In this document: in pieces, positions 53,273 to 62,858 of the stretch
Position numbering within the stretch: the first letter of the stretch is position 1
Layout: each line of letters starts with the position of its first letter
Source of the DNA: Aspidiotus rigidus
Taxonomy: Eukaryota; Arthropoda; Insecta; Hemiptera; Diaspididae
Assembly (NCBI GenBank): GCA_035079385.1
Contig: JAVHKY010000029.1
Span: forward strand, 8,370,001-8,434,000
Direction of reading: 5' to 3'
DNA: 64,000 bases
Made by a program: the position numbers and the translations under genes
The notes under the pieces: model-generated
What the model saw: the letters and a program-made list of their open reading frames with translations, nothing else
What the model was told of the DNA's origin: nothing
The model's database searches: none

Positions 53273-54910
53273 ATGACATCTGTAAAAGAATTGAAAATCC
53301 TTGCAAAAGGTAGAAACATAAAAGGCTACAGTAAAATGAGTAAAGCTGATTTATTCAGAGTATTGAATCTTGAACCACCCCCAACAATGAAAGACCTCAG
53401 AAAAATTGCAAAGGATAAAAATATAAAAGGACACTGTAAAATGAATAAAACAGATCTAATCAATGTATTAAGTTCTACAAATTCAAAGGATCAGGACAAA
53501 TCTGCTTTGTTGGCACACAAGACTGTTCCGCTAACACATATATTTCCATTTGAGGATTCGTTCTATGAACCTGAACTGGAAAAACTGCAAAATATTGAGG
53601 AGCTTATTCAAATCAAAGAAATTGCATCTAGATATATTAAAAAATATAACGCTTATTCAGCTGATTATACTATTTCTATTAAAAATGATGTATTAATAGA
53701 AGACTCCTCGGAGGATGCGCAAACAGATTTAATAACAAGAGCTCTCAAAGAAATGATTAAAGTAGTTAAAAAACGTACTAACTTTAGAACAGGCGACAGA
53801 ATAAATATTATTGTGAGAAACCCTGTACTTTTTAATCCTATTTCAACAGGCTATCAAAGAGGGGATTCAGCTCGAGAGTATGTAGAATTATTGTTGGAAA
53901 GAATTTCACAAATTTTGACTTCAAATGAAGAACTTGATCTTACAACTTCTACTTTCAATATAAATGTAATTGCAATGCCTCGAGGAGGTCGTAATACCAA
54001 AATTTTAAATTTAGCCCTAGCCAAACAAACTAAAAAATCTATTATTGAAATAAGAAATAAAGATAATCTATGTTGCCCTAGAGCTGTAGTTGTAGCATTA
54101 ACCTACCCTGAAGAGAGCCCCCCTATTAATACTGTATTTAGTAAAGAATTTTCTAAAAGTGAAATTAAATATATTCGTATTGGGAGAAAATTACAAATAG
54201 ATCTTACTACTCACTTATGTAATCAACTTGGTGATTATAACCAGGAAGGTTTTACATTAGATGATATAGCAAATTTAGAGAAACTAATAAATATTCAGAT
54301 AAATGTTGTTTGTGCAGAAAATTTTAATTCAATCATATACAAAGCTGAAAAAGATATAAAAATATACTTGTATAAAAATGGTAATCATTATGATGTAATT
54401 TCTAAAATGGCTGGTTTTCATGGATCTAGTTATTATTGTCATAAATGCAATAAACCTTATGAACATAAAGATAAACATAGATGCATTGACAGGGTAATAA
54501 ATTGTAGATTATGTCTTCAGAAAGAGCATGTAGTTGACTCAAAGAAGAAAATCTTCTGCAAAGATTGTAATAGATATTGTTTCAATCAAGAGTGTCTTGA
54601 AAATCACAAAAATAGTTTTGATGGTCTTGAAACTGATGTTTGTAATACTATATTCAAGTGTTCAGAGTGTAATAAAATCTGTTTAAGAGATAAAATATTT
54701 GAAGATAAGATCAACTATAATAGTACCCTGAGATTGTTTGCTACTGAAACAGAACATCCACAAAAATGTGGTTTTGAAGAATGTAGAAATTGTTGGAAAG
54801 TAGTTGAAACAAAAACTCATAAATGTTATGGAAAAGACAAAAGGGTAGTAAATGTAAAAGAGAAGTTTGCCTTTGTAAAGGTAATCACAAACAGTTTGTT
54901 AAACCTATAA
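53273..54910 (+). CDS. N-terminal part of the Polinton DNA polymerase B
   Basis: 545 codons. Residues 1-70 hold two SAP-like repeats (ELKILAKGRNIKGYSKMSKA, DLRKIAKDKNIKGHCKMNKT), probably DNA binding. The middle contains IVRNPVLFNPISTGYQRGDS and the GDYNQEGFTLDDIANLEKLI region. From about residue 380 there is a Cys/His array (GSSYYCHKCNKPYEHKDKHR onward) of the kind that precedes the exonuclease domain in Polinton/adintovirus polymerases. The frame ends at 54,910, and the exonuclease continues in the -1 frame from 54,823. Confidence 0.8.
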   Translation: MTSVKELKILAKGRNIKGYSKMSKADLFRVLNLEPPPTMKDLRKIAKDKNIKGHCKMNKTDLINVLSSTNSKDQDKSALLAHKTVPLTHIFPFEDSFYEPELEKLQNIEELIQIKEIASRYIKKYNAYSADYTISIKNDVLIEDSSEDAQTDLITRALKEMIKVVKKRTNFRTGDRINIIVRNPVLFNPISTGYQRGDSAREYVELLLERISQILTSNEELDLTTSTFNINVIAMPRGGRNTKILNLALAKQTKKSIIEIRNKDNLCCPRAVVVALTYPEESPPINTVFSKEFSKSEIKYIRIGRKLQIDLTTHLCNQLGDYNQEGFTLDDIANLEKLINIQINVVCAENFNSIIYKAEKDIKIYLYKNGNHYDVISKMAGFHGSSYYCHKCNKPYEHKDKHRCIDRVINCRLCLQKEHVVDSKKKIFCKDCNRYCFNQECLENHKNSFDGLETDVCNTIFKCSECNKICLRDKIFEDKINYNSTLRLFATETEHPQKCGFEECRNCWKVVETKTHKCYGKDKRVVNVKEKFAFVKVITNSLLNL

Positions 54911-56256
54911 AAGACTATAATTTGATTGAATTGAGAAATAAAGCCAAAGCAGAAAAAATAAAAGGTTTTAGTAAGATGAGTAAACAAGAATTACAAAATA
55001 GACTAAATCCATTTCTTTTTGCAAATGAAATTTTTGGAGAAGAAGAAGAGAAAAAATTGCCTAACTGTACTTACACTGAAAATTATATATTCTTTGATTA
55101 TGAAGCCCAACAGGAGACAGGAACTCATATACCTAATTTAGTGATTGCTCATGATTTTAAAGGTAATGAATATAAATTTAAAACAAACGACGAATTTTGT
55201 AAATGGTTGATATCAAAAGAACATAGAGATTATACGTGTATAGCTCATTATGCAAAAGGTTATGATTCTCAGTTCATTTTGAAATATTGTGTTGAAAATA
55301 CTCTTAAGCCTTATACAATTTATAATGGAACAAAACTTATGCTTTTAGAACTATCAAGAATAAATTTGAAAATCATTGACAGTAGTAATTTCATTAATGA
55401 ACCCCTAAGTGATTTTCCAAAAACATTTGGTTTAACTGAATTGAAAAAAGGGTACTTTCCACATTTATTTAATACTAAAGAAAATGAAAATTATGTTGGA
55501 CCAATCCCTGCAAAAGAGTACTATTGTTATAATCAGATGAAACCTGAAAGTAGGAAAAAATTCTTAGAATGGTATTTACAAAGAGTTCAAGAAAATTATA
55601 TTTTTGATATGAAGAAAGAAATTATAGAATATTGTAGATCAGATGTTGATATTTTAAGAAAAGGTTGTTTAAAATTTAGGGAAGAATTTTTAGAAATAGC
55701 TAATATAGATCCTTTCCAATATTTGACAATTGCTAGTGTCTGTATGGCTATCTATAGATCTAAATATATATGGAAAGATACTATAGCTGTTGTGAATGAG
55801 CGGATAGAAGAAAAATATTCGAGACAGTCTATAAGTTGGTTAAATAGTCTTGAAAATCCTAATATAAAACACGCTTTGAATGGTGGTGAGCAAATGATCT
55901 GTGGAGCAAAAGTTGATGGTTTTGATAAGAAAACTAACACTGTATACCAATATCACGGATGTTTCTGGCATGGTTGTCAAAAGTGTTATAGTGAGGATAG
56001 AATAAATAATGTGAATCAGGAAGAAATGGGTGATTTGTATGAAAAAACAACAGAGAGAAGTAATAGGATAAAGGAAGCTGGATATAATTTAGTAGAGATG
56101 TGGGAATGTAAATGGACTAAATCATCCGAGTATAAAACTAGTATAAAACCAGAGATAATTGAACCTTTGAAACCAATATTTCATTTTTTAGTGATGATAT
56201 TTATCAAAAACCTTTCATCTTTACATATTATCAAATTAATTATATATTTTTTATAA
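54823..56256 (+). CDS. Polinton DNA polymerase B, exonuclease part, truncated before the palm
   Basis: 477 codons. A third SAP-like repeat (ELRNKAKAEKIKGFSKMSKQ, about 36-55) precedes the 3'-5' exonuclease: Exo I FFDYEAQQE (about 90-97), Exo II AHYAKGYDSQF (about 141-151), Exo III EYCRSDVDIL (about 269-278). Then comes the VYQYHGCFWHGC segment (about 374-385) typical of type-B organellar/viral polymerases. After MWECKW the similarity ends in a short hydrophobic tail and a stop. The polymerase A, B and C motifs, including DTDS, are absent, so it cannot synthesise DNA. It is in the -1 frame relative to the upstream ORF with an 88-nt overlap. Confidence 0.85.
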   Translation: MLWKRQKGSKCKREVCLCKGNHKQFVKPIKDYNLIELRNKAKAEKIKGFSKMSKQELQNRLNPFLFANEIFGEEEEKKLPNCTYTENYIFFDYEAQQETGTHIPNLVIAHDFKGNEYKFKTNDEFCKWLISKEHRDYTCIAHYAKGYDSQFILKYCVENTLKPYTIYNGTKLMLLELSRINLKIIDSSNFINEPLSDFPKTFGLTELKKGYFPHLFNTKENENYVGPIPAKEYYCYNQMKPESRKKFLEWYLQRVQENYIFDMKKEIIEYCRSDVDILRKGCLKFREEFLEIANIDPFQYLTIASVCMAIYRSKYIWKDTIAVVNERIEEKYSRQSISWLNSLENPNIKHALNGGEQMICGAKVDGFDKKTNTVYQYHGCFWHGCQKCYSEDRINNVNQEEMGDLYEKTTERSNRIKEAGYNLVEMWECKWTKSSEYKTSIKPEIIEPLKPIFHFLVMIFIKNLSSLHIIKLIIYFL

Positions 56257-56367
56257 TTTTTAATATATTTATTAATTTTATAATCTAATTCACATGTAAT
56301 AATTTCTTTTAGAAAATGTATAAAAATTCTTGACTCCTTGAATTTCTTCTAGAATGTATAAAAATTT

Positions 56368-56739
56368 TTAATCTTTCAAATTTCTATTAAAATCTTCAAC
56401 TATTTTATAAACTTCTGATGCTGATATTGGTTTAACAAAAGTAAAACTTTTATATAACTTTTTATAATCATCATAATTATTTAATTTTGGAATTATCATT
56501 CCTTCTTTATGTTTAACAAATATTTCATCAAAATTAGATTCTTCTGTAACATCTATAAGGAGACAATCTGTAGCTATATAACATGTTTTATTATCAATCA
56601 TTTTAATTCCAAGTTTTAATTCATCATGTTCTTTATATTTTCTTATATTATACAAATATTTCATTTTCATATCAATATTTTCCAAGAAGTTGAATTTTGT
56701 GTGAATCAAATCAACTACTTTTTTATCTAAAGAATGCAT
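56368..56739 (-). CDS. Polinton ORF of unknown function
   Basis: 123 codons, Lys/Asp-rich, no membrane segment or metal motif (KIVEDFNRNLKD end). AT-rich like its neighbours, with a tatatttaat box before the start. It lies convergent to the truncated polymerase, whose missing 3' part may have been deleted at this junction. Confidence 0.5.
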   Translation of the reverse strand: MHSLDKKVVDLIHTKFNFLENIDMKMKYLYNIRKYKEHDELKLGIKMIDNKTCYIATDCLLIDVTEESNFDEIFVKHKEGMIIPKLNNYDDYKKLYKSFTFVKPISASEVYKIVEDFNRNLKD

Positions 56740-56971
56740 CTTTATATATTTAATTTATAATTTCAGTTTTTTTTAATAACTTTTTTGAAAAATAAAAGTT
56801 AGCACAATTTTGACTAAATAAAATGAGCAAAGATAAATCTTCACTTGGGAAAAGTTAGCACATTTAGTACTTTTAAAATATCTTGAGAAATTTTTCAGCT
56901 AAATGAGTAAGTGGGGTGAACAGCCACCTTTTAAAAAGTTCAACAACGTGACCGAGATTTTTTGAGCCTGA

Positions 56972-57154
56972 ATGAAATTAGCACAATTTATGAATGAACT
57001 TAAACAGACTTCTATAGACTTGACTTACAATAGAATAACTAAAACTAAAAATTTAGTGAATAAAGTGGAGACTAAAAAGTTCAAATTTGAGTATGATAAG
57101 AGAGTAATCTTACCTAACTATACCATATGGGTACTGAGTTGTTGTTACAAATGA
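56972..57154 (+). CDS. short Polinton ORF, possible gene remnant
   Basis: 60 codons (MNELKQTSIDLTYNRITKTK, KFEYDKRVILPNYTIW). Preceded by repeated gttagcacaattt words (56,800, 56,857, 56,979). The KRVILPNYT end stops abruptly, so it may be the start of a longer lost protein. Weak call. Confidence 0.25.
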   Translation: MKLAQFMNELKQTSIDLTYNRITKTKNLVNKVETKKFKFEYDKRVILPNYTIWVLSCCYK

Positions 57155-57156
57155 AA

Positions 57157-57462
57157 TTATCTGCAATTTTCACAATAAAAACCTATATGATGCTCTTCAA
57201 ATTGTATTGAATATACACAAGTACATTCATCAAGATGAATAAGATAAGGTAAAGCACATCTAGGACATTTATAAACACATTTTTTCTTATATTTGTTATC
57301 AATCATATAATATTGTAACTCTTTTTTGTTACATTGTTTACATATAATTTTCTCATTTTTATCTAATATATTTTTTAAATCTTTTTTAGTCATATTATTT
57401 ATTGTAGGGTTGAATGTTATTTTAAATTTACTTAAATCTATCTTTTTAATTAAGTCATACAT
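57157..57462 (-). CDS. zinc-ribbon-like Polinton protein
   Basis: 101 codons. Cys pairs: CKQCNKKELQYY, CVYKCPRCALPY, CTCVY and FYCENC, enough for two zinc-binding knuckles. N-terminal half basic and helical. Resembles small transcription-factor-like zinc ribbons of DNA viruses. The exact family is unknown. Confidence 0.55.
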   Translation of the reverse strand: MYDLIKKIDLSKFKITFNPTINNMTKKDLKNILDKNEKIICKQCNKKELQYYMIDNKYKKKCVYKCPRCALPYLIHLDECTCVYSIQFEEHHIGFYCENCR

Positions 57463-57847
57463 TTTTATTTTATTAATAATAAATTTTTATGAAAAACAAA
57501 TAAAATATGTAAGAATCCTTCATATTGTATATAAATGTATAAAAATTTAAATCAATTCAATGGGGGTTTTACACCAAAAATAAATTTTCCCAAAGGAAAT
57601 CCAGAGTCACTGCTGTACATTAAGTGTACTAGGAAAGAAGAAATGATGGATTGAAGAACTCCAATAATTATGATAATTGAGAGAGTCTTGGTGTAACCAA
57701 GCCAATCTGCTTTGCTGAGACAATGAAAATCTGTTAGTTAATAGAAAAAATAATTTTAGGATCAAAAGTACCTCTTAAACTGGATATGAGCTGTAAAAAG
57801 TGAAATAATAATATGAACTATTACTATAGTATGATTTGGCAAGTAAA
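57463..57847. other. AT-rich intergenic, no gene seen
   Basis: Between the zinc-ribbon ORF and the mariner insertion. Nothing recognised. Confidence 0.45.
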
Positions 57848-57849
57848 TA

Positions 57850-58895
57850 CAGGGTGGGCCAAAAGTTAGTTCACACGGGCCAAAAGAAAGTTCACATGCA
57901 GTATAAGAAAGTTCACATGCAGTATCGAACGTTTTAATGAGTAATAATCGTATGGTGAGTCAGACGAGGCGTGTAGCATTTAAATTTTAATCGTTTAACG
58001 ATTCTACGATACAAAGTCCTCGATAGATCTAATTCCAACCCACCCCGACGAGTAGAGGTACAGGGATCCTCGACTAAAAGCTGCGCAACACGTTCGAGAT
58101 TCTCCGGTGTTGTTGCAGTCATCAGTCTCCCTGAACGAGGTGCGTCCATCACACTTCCTGTTTGTTCGAATTTCTCAATCAACTTGTAAATCTGACGTCT
58201 AGAAGGTGCTTCGACATTAAATTCCGCTGGCCAATATCAATAACTCTACGAATACCCTCGGAGTAAAACGTTCTTACAGCAAAGGTACGCTGTTCTGTCG
58301 AATAACGCATGGCAACAATTTTCATGAAAAGAAACGAAAATTCACGATTTCGAGGGCAAAAACAATGTAAAGGAGTAAGAGAGACAGAAAATTCGAGATG
58401 ACGTATCACAATCAAGTAGAAACGAGACGGTAAGAGCGTGGTAGAAATGCACGTGAGTACGAAGCGTTAGAGAACACTGTTGCCAACAGCGTTTAGCCGA
58501 TGGTCAGCGCACGAAAATTAATTCCCTCTAGCGCGTCGTTCAATGGACGTACAACCATAAAAATCGCATGATGTCTTGGTATCAGTGTTACAATTCATTT
58601 CCGACTTCGTTCGTGATTCTTTATGTCTGGCCGCTATGCCGCTACGCTTCGTTTCGTTGAGTGGAGGGAGAAAAAATAGCGTTGTCGGCGATAACTCGAG
58701 ACTTGTTCACGACATGTTGCGGTTGATACGAGTGTTCAACGAATTATTTTTTTTGTGGACCGTCTGATCGTTCGCTCTGCGGAATTTCAGCCTCATACGA
58801 ATGCATTTCGTACCAGATTTTCGCATTTTTCACCTTGCATTTTTTTTTGTACCCACTATTATCGAATTTTGTGAACTAACTTTTGGCCCACCCTG
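57850..58895. mobile_element. mariner-type element nested in the Polinton
   Basis: Perfect 25-bp inverted ends beginning cagggtgggccaaaagttag, flanked by TA on both sides (57,848-57,849 and 58,896-58,897). Length 1,046 bp. It contains only the N-terminal DNA-binding part of a transposase, so it moved with help from another copy. Confidence 0.9.
57934..58309 (-). pseudogene. mariner transposase N-terminal helix-turn-helix remnant
   Basis: MRYSTEQRTFAVRTFYSEGI in one frame, then IEKFEQTGSVMDAPRSGRLM and TPENLERVAQLLVEDPCTST in the next. This is the paired helix-turn-helix (DUF4817-like) start of many insect mariner transposases. One frameshift near 58,185. The DDE catalytic domain is absent. 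Confidence 0.8.
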
Positions 58896-59000
58896 TATAA
58901 TGTTATAAACATAGACCTCTCTTGTTACCTTATTCAATATAACTATGTAGATTCTTATTAGAATTATTGAAAATGAAATAAATAGGTATACCAAAGATTA

Positions 59001-59207
59001 TTATAAACCCTCCTCTGAGTCAATATCTGATTCAAAATCATCCTCTCTTATAGGTGATTTATCATAGTTATCAATAGGTCTATATATCTTCATTCTATCT
59101 ATTTCTCTCATTCTCTCTCTTCTTCTATCCTTACATTTTTGAGTAAATTTTTCATATTCTTCTTCATAGTCATTATAATTATCTTGCATGCTGTTTTGAT
59201 TTTCCAT
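59001..59207 (-). CDS. small charged Polinton protein
   Basis: 68 codons: Asn/Glu-rich start, basic middle (QKCKDRRRERMREIDRMKIY), acidic end (DDFESDIDSEEGL). The word ESDID is shared with the neighbouring ORF at 59,329-59,640. A TATACTTATATAAATA box stands before the ATG. Unknown function. Confidence 0.5.
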   Translation of the reverse strand: MENQNSMQDNYNDYEEEYEKFTQKCKDRRRERMREIDRMKIYRPIDNYDKSPIREDDFESDIDSEEGL

Positions 59208-59328
59208 TTTTGATTATTTATATAAGTATAAAAAGGTTGATTGATATTTCTAGTTAAAAAAATAATATAATTGGGTATTTATTTATTTTCTGTTCCCTGA
59301 TTAGATTTATTTTCTGTTCCCTTATTTC

Positions 59329-59640
59329 TCAAGTTATCACAAGATGTACTAGCTGATAGTAATATTTATTATCTGGTTTATTGATTATCTCTATATTTGG
59401 TTCATCTATATTTGGTTCATTGATTATCTCCATATTAGGTTCATCTATATCTGATTCATATCCTAGATCAGCTTGAGGTTGTGGGTCATAGAATCGAATA
59501 TCATCAAAAAGTGGACGACCACCAAGAAACATGATTTCCACATTTTTGATTGCTCTTATAACTTCCATATACTCTTCAGGATTTTCTTCAAAATGAACTT
59601 CATAAACATTGTCTTGGTAGCTGCTCTCACAAGTATTCAT
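59329..59640 (-). CDS. acidic Polinton protein with short repeats
   Basis: 103 codons. Residues 1-60 mixed (YMEVIRAIKNVEIMFLGGRP). The C-terminal third repeats (D/N)EPN(M/I)EIIN. Shares ESDID with the previous ORF, suggesting common origin. Unknown function. Confidence 0.5.
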   Translation of the reverse strand: MNTCESSYQDNVYEVHFEENPEEYMEVIRAIKNVEIMFLGGRPLFDDIRFYDPQPQADLGYESDIDEPNMEIINEPNIDEPNIEIINKPDNKYYYQLVHLVIT

Positions 59641-59688
59641 ATTTTTCTAAGTTGATAAACATTTGTAGACTAGATTTACTTATAAGTT

Positions 59689-59943
59689 TTATACTTTCTT
59701 TTCAATAACACCATAAGATTTTAAAAGGTAGATCTCAACTCCTACATGAGAAACACAGAGAGAATGGTTGAAGTAATATTTCTGGAAAGGCTCAGAAGTC
59801 GGCATCACGGACCCTGTAAACCGCGTACGATTGTCATGAATTTTTTCTGACTGATTTGTAATAAAAAATTGATGAAACTTCAGGAGGTGTGGACGTACCG
59901 TTTGGAACGTGGACGGTTTTTCCACCCGTGTTTTTCTGGCCAA
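59689..59943 (-). CDS. ORF next to the right Polinton end, uncertain
   Basis: 84 codons, MARKTRVEKPSTFQTVRPHL onward. Less AT-biased than the viral-type ORFs and close to the terminal repeat. No motif recognised. It may be chance. Confidence 0.25.
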   Translation of the reverse strand: MARKTRVEKPSTFQTVRPHLLKFHQFFITNQSEKIHDNRTRFTGSVMPTSEPFQKYYFNHSLCVSHVGVEIYLLKSYGVIEKKV

Positions 59944-60009
59944 ATATCACTGATTAGCCTACAGAAATCACATTAATTTCTGCCTGAACGTAGACTGAGC
60001 GTTTGGAAC

Positions 60010-60203
60010 AGTCTAGAAACTTACAATTTTAAAAAGTCCATTTTCTTATACCAGATCGGTGATTTTCTCTGAAAAAGTATGAGAAACAAGTAAAATAATG
60101 TGTGAATGTTTTCGGAAACGTTTGTGCGTTAATTTTTTTTGGAGTGTATTTTTTGTTAGTTTTTATCATAGGGAAAGTGTACCAAAGACCCGCCCTTACT
60201 ACT
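60010..60203 (-). repeat. Polinton right terminal inverted repeat
   Basis: Complement of the left repeat, ending ...cgcccttactact at 60,203. Confidence 0.9.
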
Positions 60204-60209
60204 GGTAGT
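60204..60209. repeat. right 6-bp target-site duplication
   Basis: ggtagt immediately after the right terminal repeat. Confidence 0.85.
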
Positions 60210-60460
60210 AACTGTTTTCATAAAATTTCAACGTATTTCAAAACTGATAATTTCATTTGAAAGGAAATTTTATGATCAGCAAATTTAGTTCTTTCAATTT
60301 TTTCAAAAAATTGCTTCTTTCCGAAGATATTTCAAATTGAAATTACATTGAGACAAATGCAATTTTTTCCTTCACCCCGGTTCCATTTTCGCGACTAGAG
60401 CGAACCTAGCGGTTGTAGGGCCCGAATTCCGTTAAAGCAAACATGCAACTAATCGTCGGC

Positions 60461-60587
60461 CCAAACCATTGTAACTCCATTTTTTATCAATTTGCAGATT
60501 TTTGCATTTTTGTATTGTTCACGCTGTAAACAATACAAAAATGCAAAAATCTGCAAATTGATAAAAAACGGAGTTACAATGGTTTGG
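60461..60587. repeat. 59-bp-arm hairpin
   Basis: Near-perfect palindrome ccaaaccattgtaactccat... with a 9-nt loop (60,520-60,528). Only one mismatch (atttttt/aaaaaac) seen. Confidence 0.9.
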
Positions 60588-60922
60588 AATTGGAACTAGG
60601 CCGACTTAATGTAATGAAACTGATAATCATGAAGAATTTAAAAATTTGAATGGCGAATGTAATTAATAGGGGACGGTAGAAGGGCTTTCACAAGCGTTAA
60701 AGATGAATCAGGAAAAAAGGTTGATATGATGTATGATTTTCATCGAGACAGATACCTTTTTCCCAGTTACATCTTAGTTTGCAGGATGGACTATATTTTG
60801 CATGAGAAAGAATGACAGAGAAATGAATACCCGTGGGAGTAAGTGAGTATACATCATGCATCGCACTGCAAACTGATAAGAATTGTAAAAGCCCTATTGT
60901 GATCAAAATAATCCGCACTACT

Positions 60923-61056
60923 ACTGCCGTCTAATCTTTAATTGACGTACGTCAAGAATCACATTTTGGAGAAAAATATCTTTCTTCCATAGATACAACG
61001 CCTATTTCTGCGAATTGCGATTCGTGACGTACGTCAATTAAATATTGGACGGCAGA
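60923..61056. mobile_element. small foldback/MITE
   Basis: ctgccgtctaat and ttgacgtacgtcaa near 60,923-60,955 pair with the complement at 61,025-61,056. About 130 bp, no ORF. The palindrome gacgtacgtc occurs in both arms. Confidence 0.6.
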
Positions 61057-61790
61057 AAAAACAGGTGATAAAATCTCCTAAATAATTCGGACTGGCCATA
61101 TTTGTAGGTGTCGCTATTGTCGACAATTTCTTCAATGTAATTCTTATGGGAAATGAAAAATTGCTCCGATTTGATTGAAAATCAGATCATCTAACCGGAA
61201 ATTTTACGCTCTTTCAATTTGGTTCCTAGTGTCTTTTCTTCAAAATCGCTCTGTTTTGAGTAATTTGAAGAAAATTTAAAAATCCCCATAGACCTACTGT
61301 ACGTGTACCTACGTGTTACAGATATTTCTCCGCTTATCAATATTTCTTCAATCGACGCTGGCGCCTCTACAAAATGCCCAGTCAACGGGGAAAGCTTAAT
61401 GGCTTTTATTGTCACAGATTTCATTCTAATTCTACGAGTATATTATGTATGTTTCTTCTAACCTTTTGAAGTACTCTGGAGACCCAGAGCTCAGACTTGA
61501 GGGAGGCCCCTGTAACTTATAAAAAGGATTGAAAAACTGTTTTCTATATTTTCCCCAAATTTCATGATGGTTTTTGCGCATAAAAATCTGTCAATATCTT
61601 TTTCTAGAAGTCATCGATTGGGGTTTGGATCCCCAAGGCTTCTTAAAAGGGTCACAAAATTCATTTTTTGAAGACGTTTCAGTGTAAATGATCAATCTGT
61701 GAGCATTTAAGCCGCTAAGGTTCCCAGGTCTACACGAAAAGTCTTAGTAATAAAGAACTATCAATAACTCGTTCAATCAATTTTTGTGAA
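61057..61790. other. no gene called
   Basis: A 77-codon minus-strand frame (61,191-61,424) has no recognised similarity or splice context and is not called. Confidence 0.4.
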
Positions 61791-62281
61791 AAGTAGTCAC
61801 TCTCTAGAAGGCTGCGATCAGCTTTTCAAGATCGGTCGCATAGTTATCGTCCTTAATCTTATCTTTATTTGGGACCGCGTGAGAGAAGTCTACCATCTTC
61901 ACTCGAACTTCCAAATCTTTACCGATCGTCCATTTTTCAGTCTCGTATAGACGATCAAAATAGAACTTCCGTAGAACTTCTAACTGACTCATTGGATGTT
62001 TGAACGAGAACCTGACTTCTTCCAATTTATCCACCACTTTCCGTTCACAAAGTTGTGTAACAATACCAGATATACGAGTAGATCATGTATCAATGCGGTT
62101 TCATCTTATAACTTTAGAGTATTAATACATGATTAGATTACTTTTTACTACATCGTCAATCTTCATGCTACAACTAAATTCTTTGCCTTTATTCATCCAT
62201 TTCTTATCGGCGGTAGTATACCTAATACCTAAATCCTTGTACACTAAATTTCCATTGTTTTCTCACCTCCCAATATTTCGA
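61750..62281 (-). pseudogene. IPK-like pseudogene, locus H (copy of locus F)
   Basis: Exon 3 (62,281-62,142) reads WEVRKQWKFSVQGFRY then breaks, and resumes as KKWMNKGKEFSCSMKIDDVV in another frame. The C-lobe acceptor, TTGCAG in locus F, is TCTGG here. Frameshifts occur in the SSIL region. VRVKMVDFSHAVPNKDKIK survives. A TAG replaces a codon eight residues before the normal end. Catalytic and N-lobe exons were not found. Dead copy on the far side of the Polinton. Confidence 0.8.
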
Positions 62282-62289
62282 CTGCAGAA

Positions 62290-62858
62290 GAGTTAAAGAA
62301 ACAAAAAATTATTAGTGTCGATATTTTTCTAAAATATTAAGAGAATAATTTTGTTTACGATTTTCCCTGATATCCTGATTCCTTTTATAGGTAGATCAGC
62401 CCCTCCCATCACCAACCAATAAATAAAAATAGCTTTAAAAAGTAGGGCTTGTCTTGTGCCAATTCATTTCAGAATTTATGCCCTGACCCTATCCTCAAAA
62501 GGTCAACAACCCCTCCTGATTAGGATTTTAATTTGAAAGTAGTTTGAAAATATATAACTTAATCTGTACTTACGTATTTGTGCCGTCAGTCTTACGATCT
62601 TCAAAAATACATATTTCCCTCACTCTGGACAACAACCTCTGTCAGACCTCCTTCCCTTCATTAGAGGATAGAAATGGTCTCAAAAAATTGTATCCGATTT
62701 GTTTCGGTAGGTACCGTCAGTTTTAAAATTTGTGCCTCCCCTCTACCCCCTGTATAGTTTTTTAAAGTTATGGTGTCCCTCTCTTAATGTATTAAAGTCT
62801 ACCTCTGTACAGAATTTAAAGATTTCAAAGATAAATTTATCAAAATTTCTTCTTTCAG
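62290..62858. other. no gene seen; may hold the first exon of the next gene
   Basis: No clear start codon exon could be identified upstream of the acceptor at 62,858. Confidence 0.4.

Larger units (their letters stand above)
44584..60203. mobile_element. Polinton/Maverick-type DNA transposon, 15.6 kb
   Basis: Bounded by inverted repeats (44,584-44,778 and 60,010-60,203) that start 5'-AG and end CT-3', with a 6-bp duplication ggtagt outside. Terminal AG, 6-bp duplications, 15-20 kb length and a protein-primed-type DNA polymerase B are the known hallmarks of Polintons. The polymerase is incomplete. I found no integrase, packaging ATPase, protease or capsid gene. It is therefore a degenerate or cargo-carrying derivative. 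The right half (51.2-59.7 kb) is strongly AT-rich with compact intronless ORFs. The left half carries a spliced gene. Confidence 0.85.

Noticed and set aside
44584..60203. Interpretation as an integrated bracovirus or nudivirus segment
   Set aside because: Exact terminal repeats with AG ends, 6-bp duplication and the polymerase type fit a Polinton; no nudiviral core gene seen.
61191..61424. 77-codon minus-strand frame
   Set aside because: No similarity, start context or splice partner; AT-rich chance frame is more likely.
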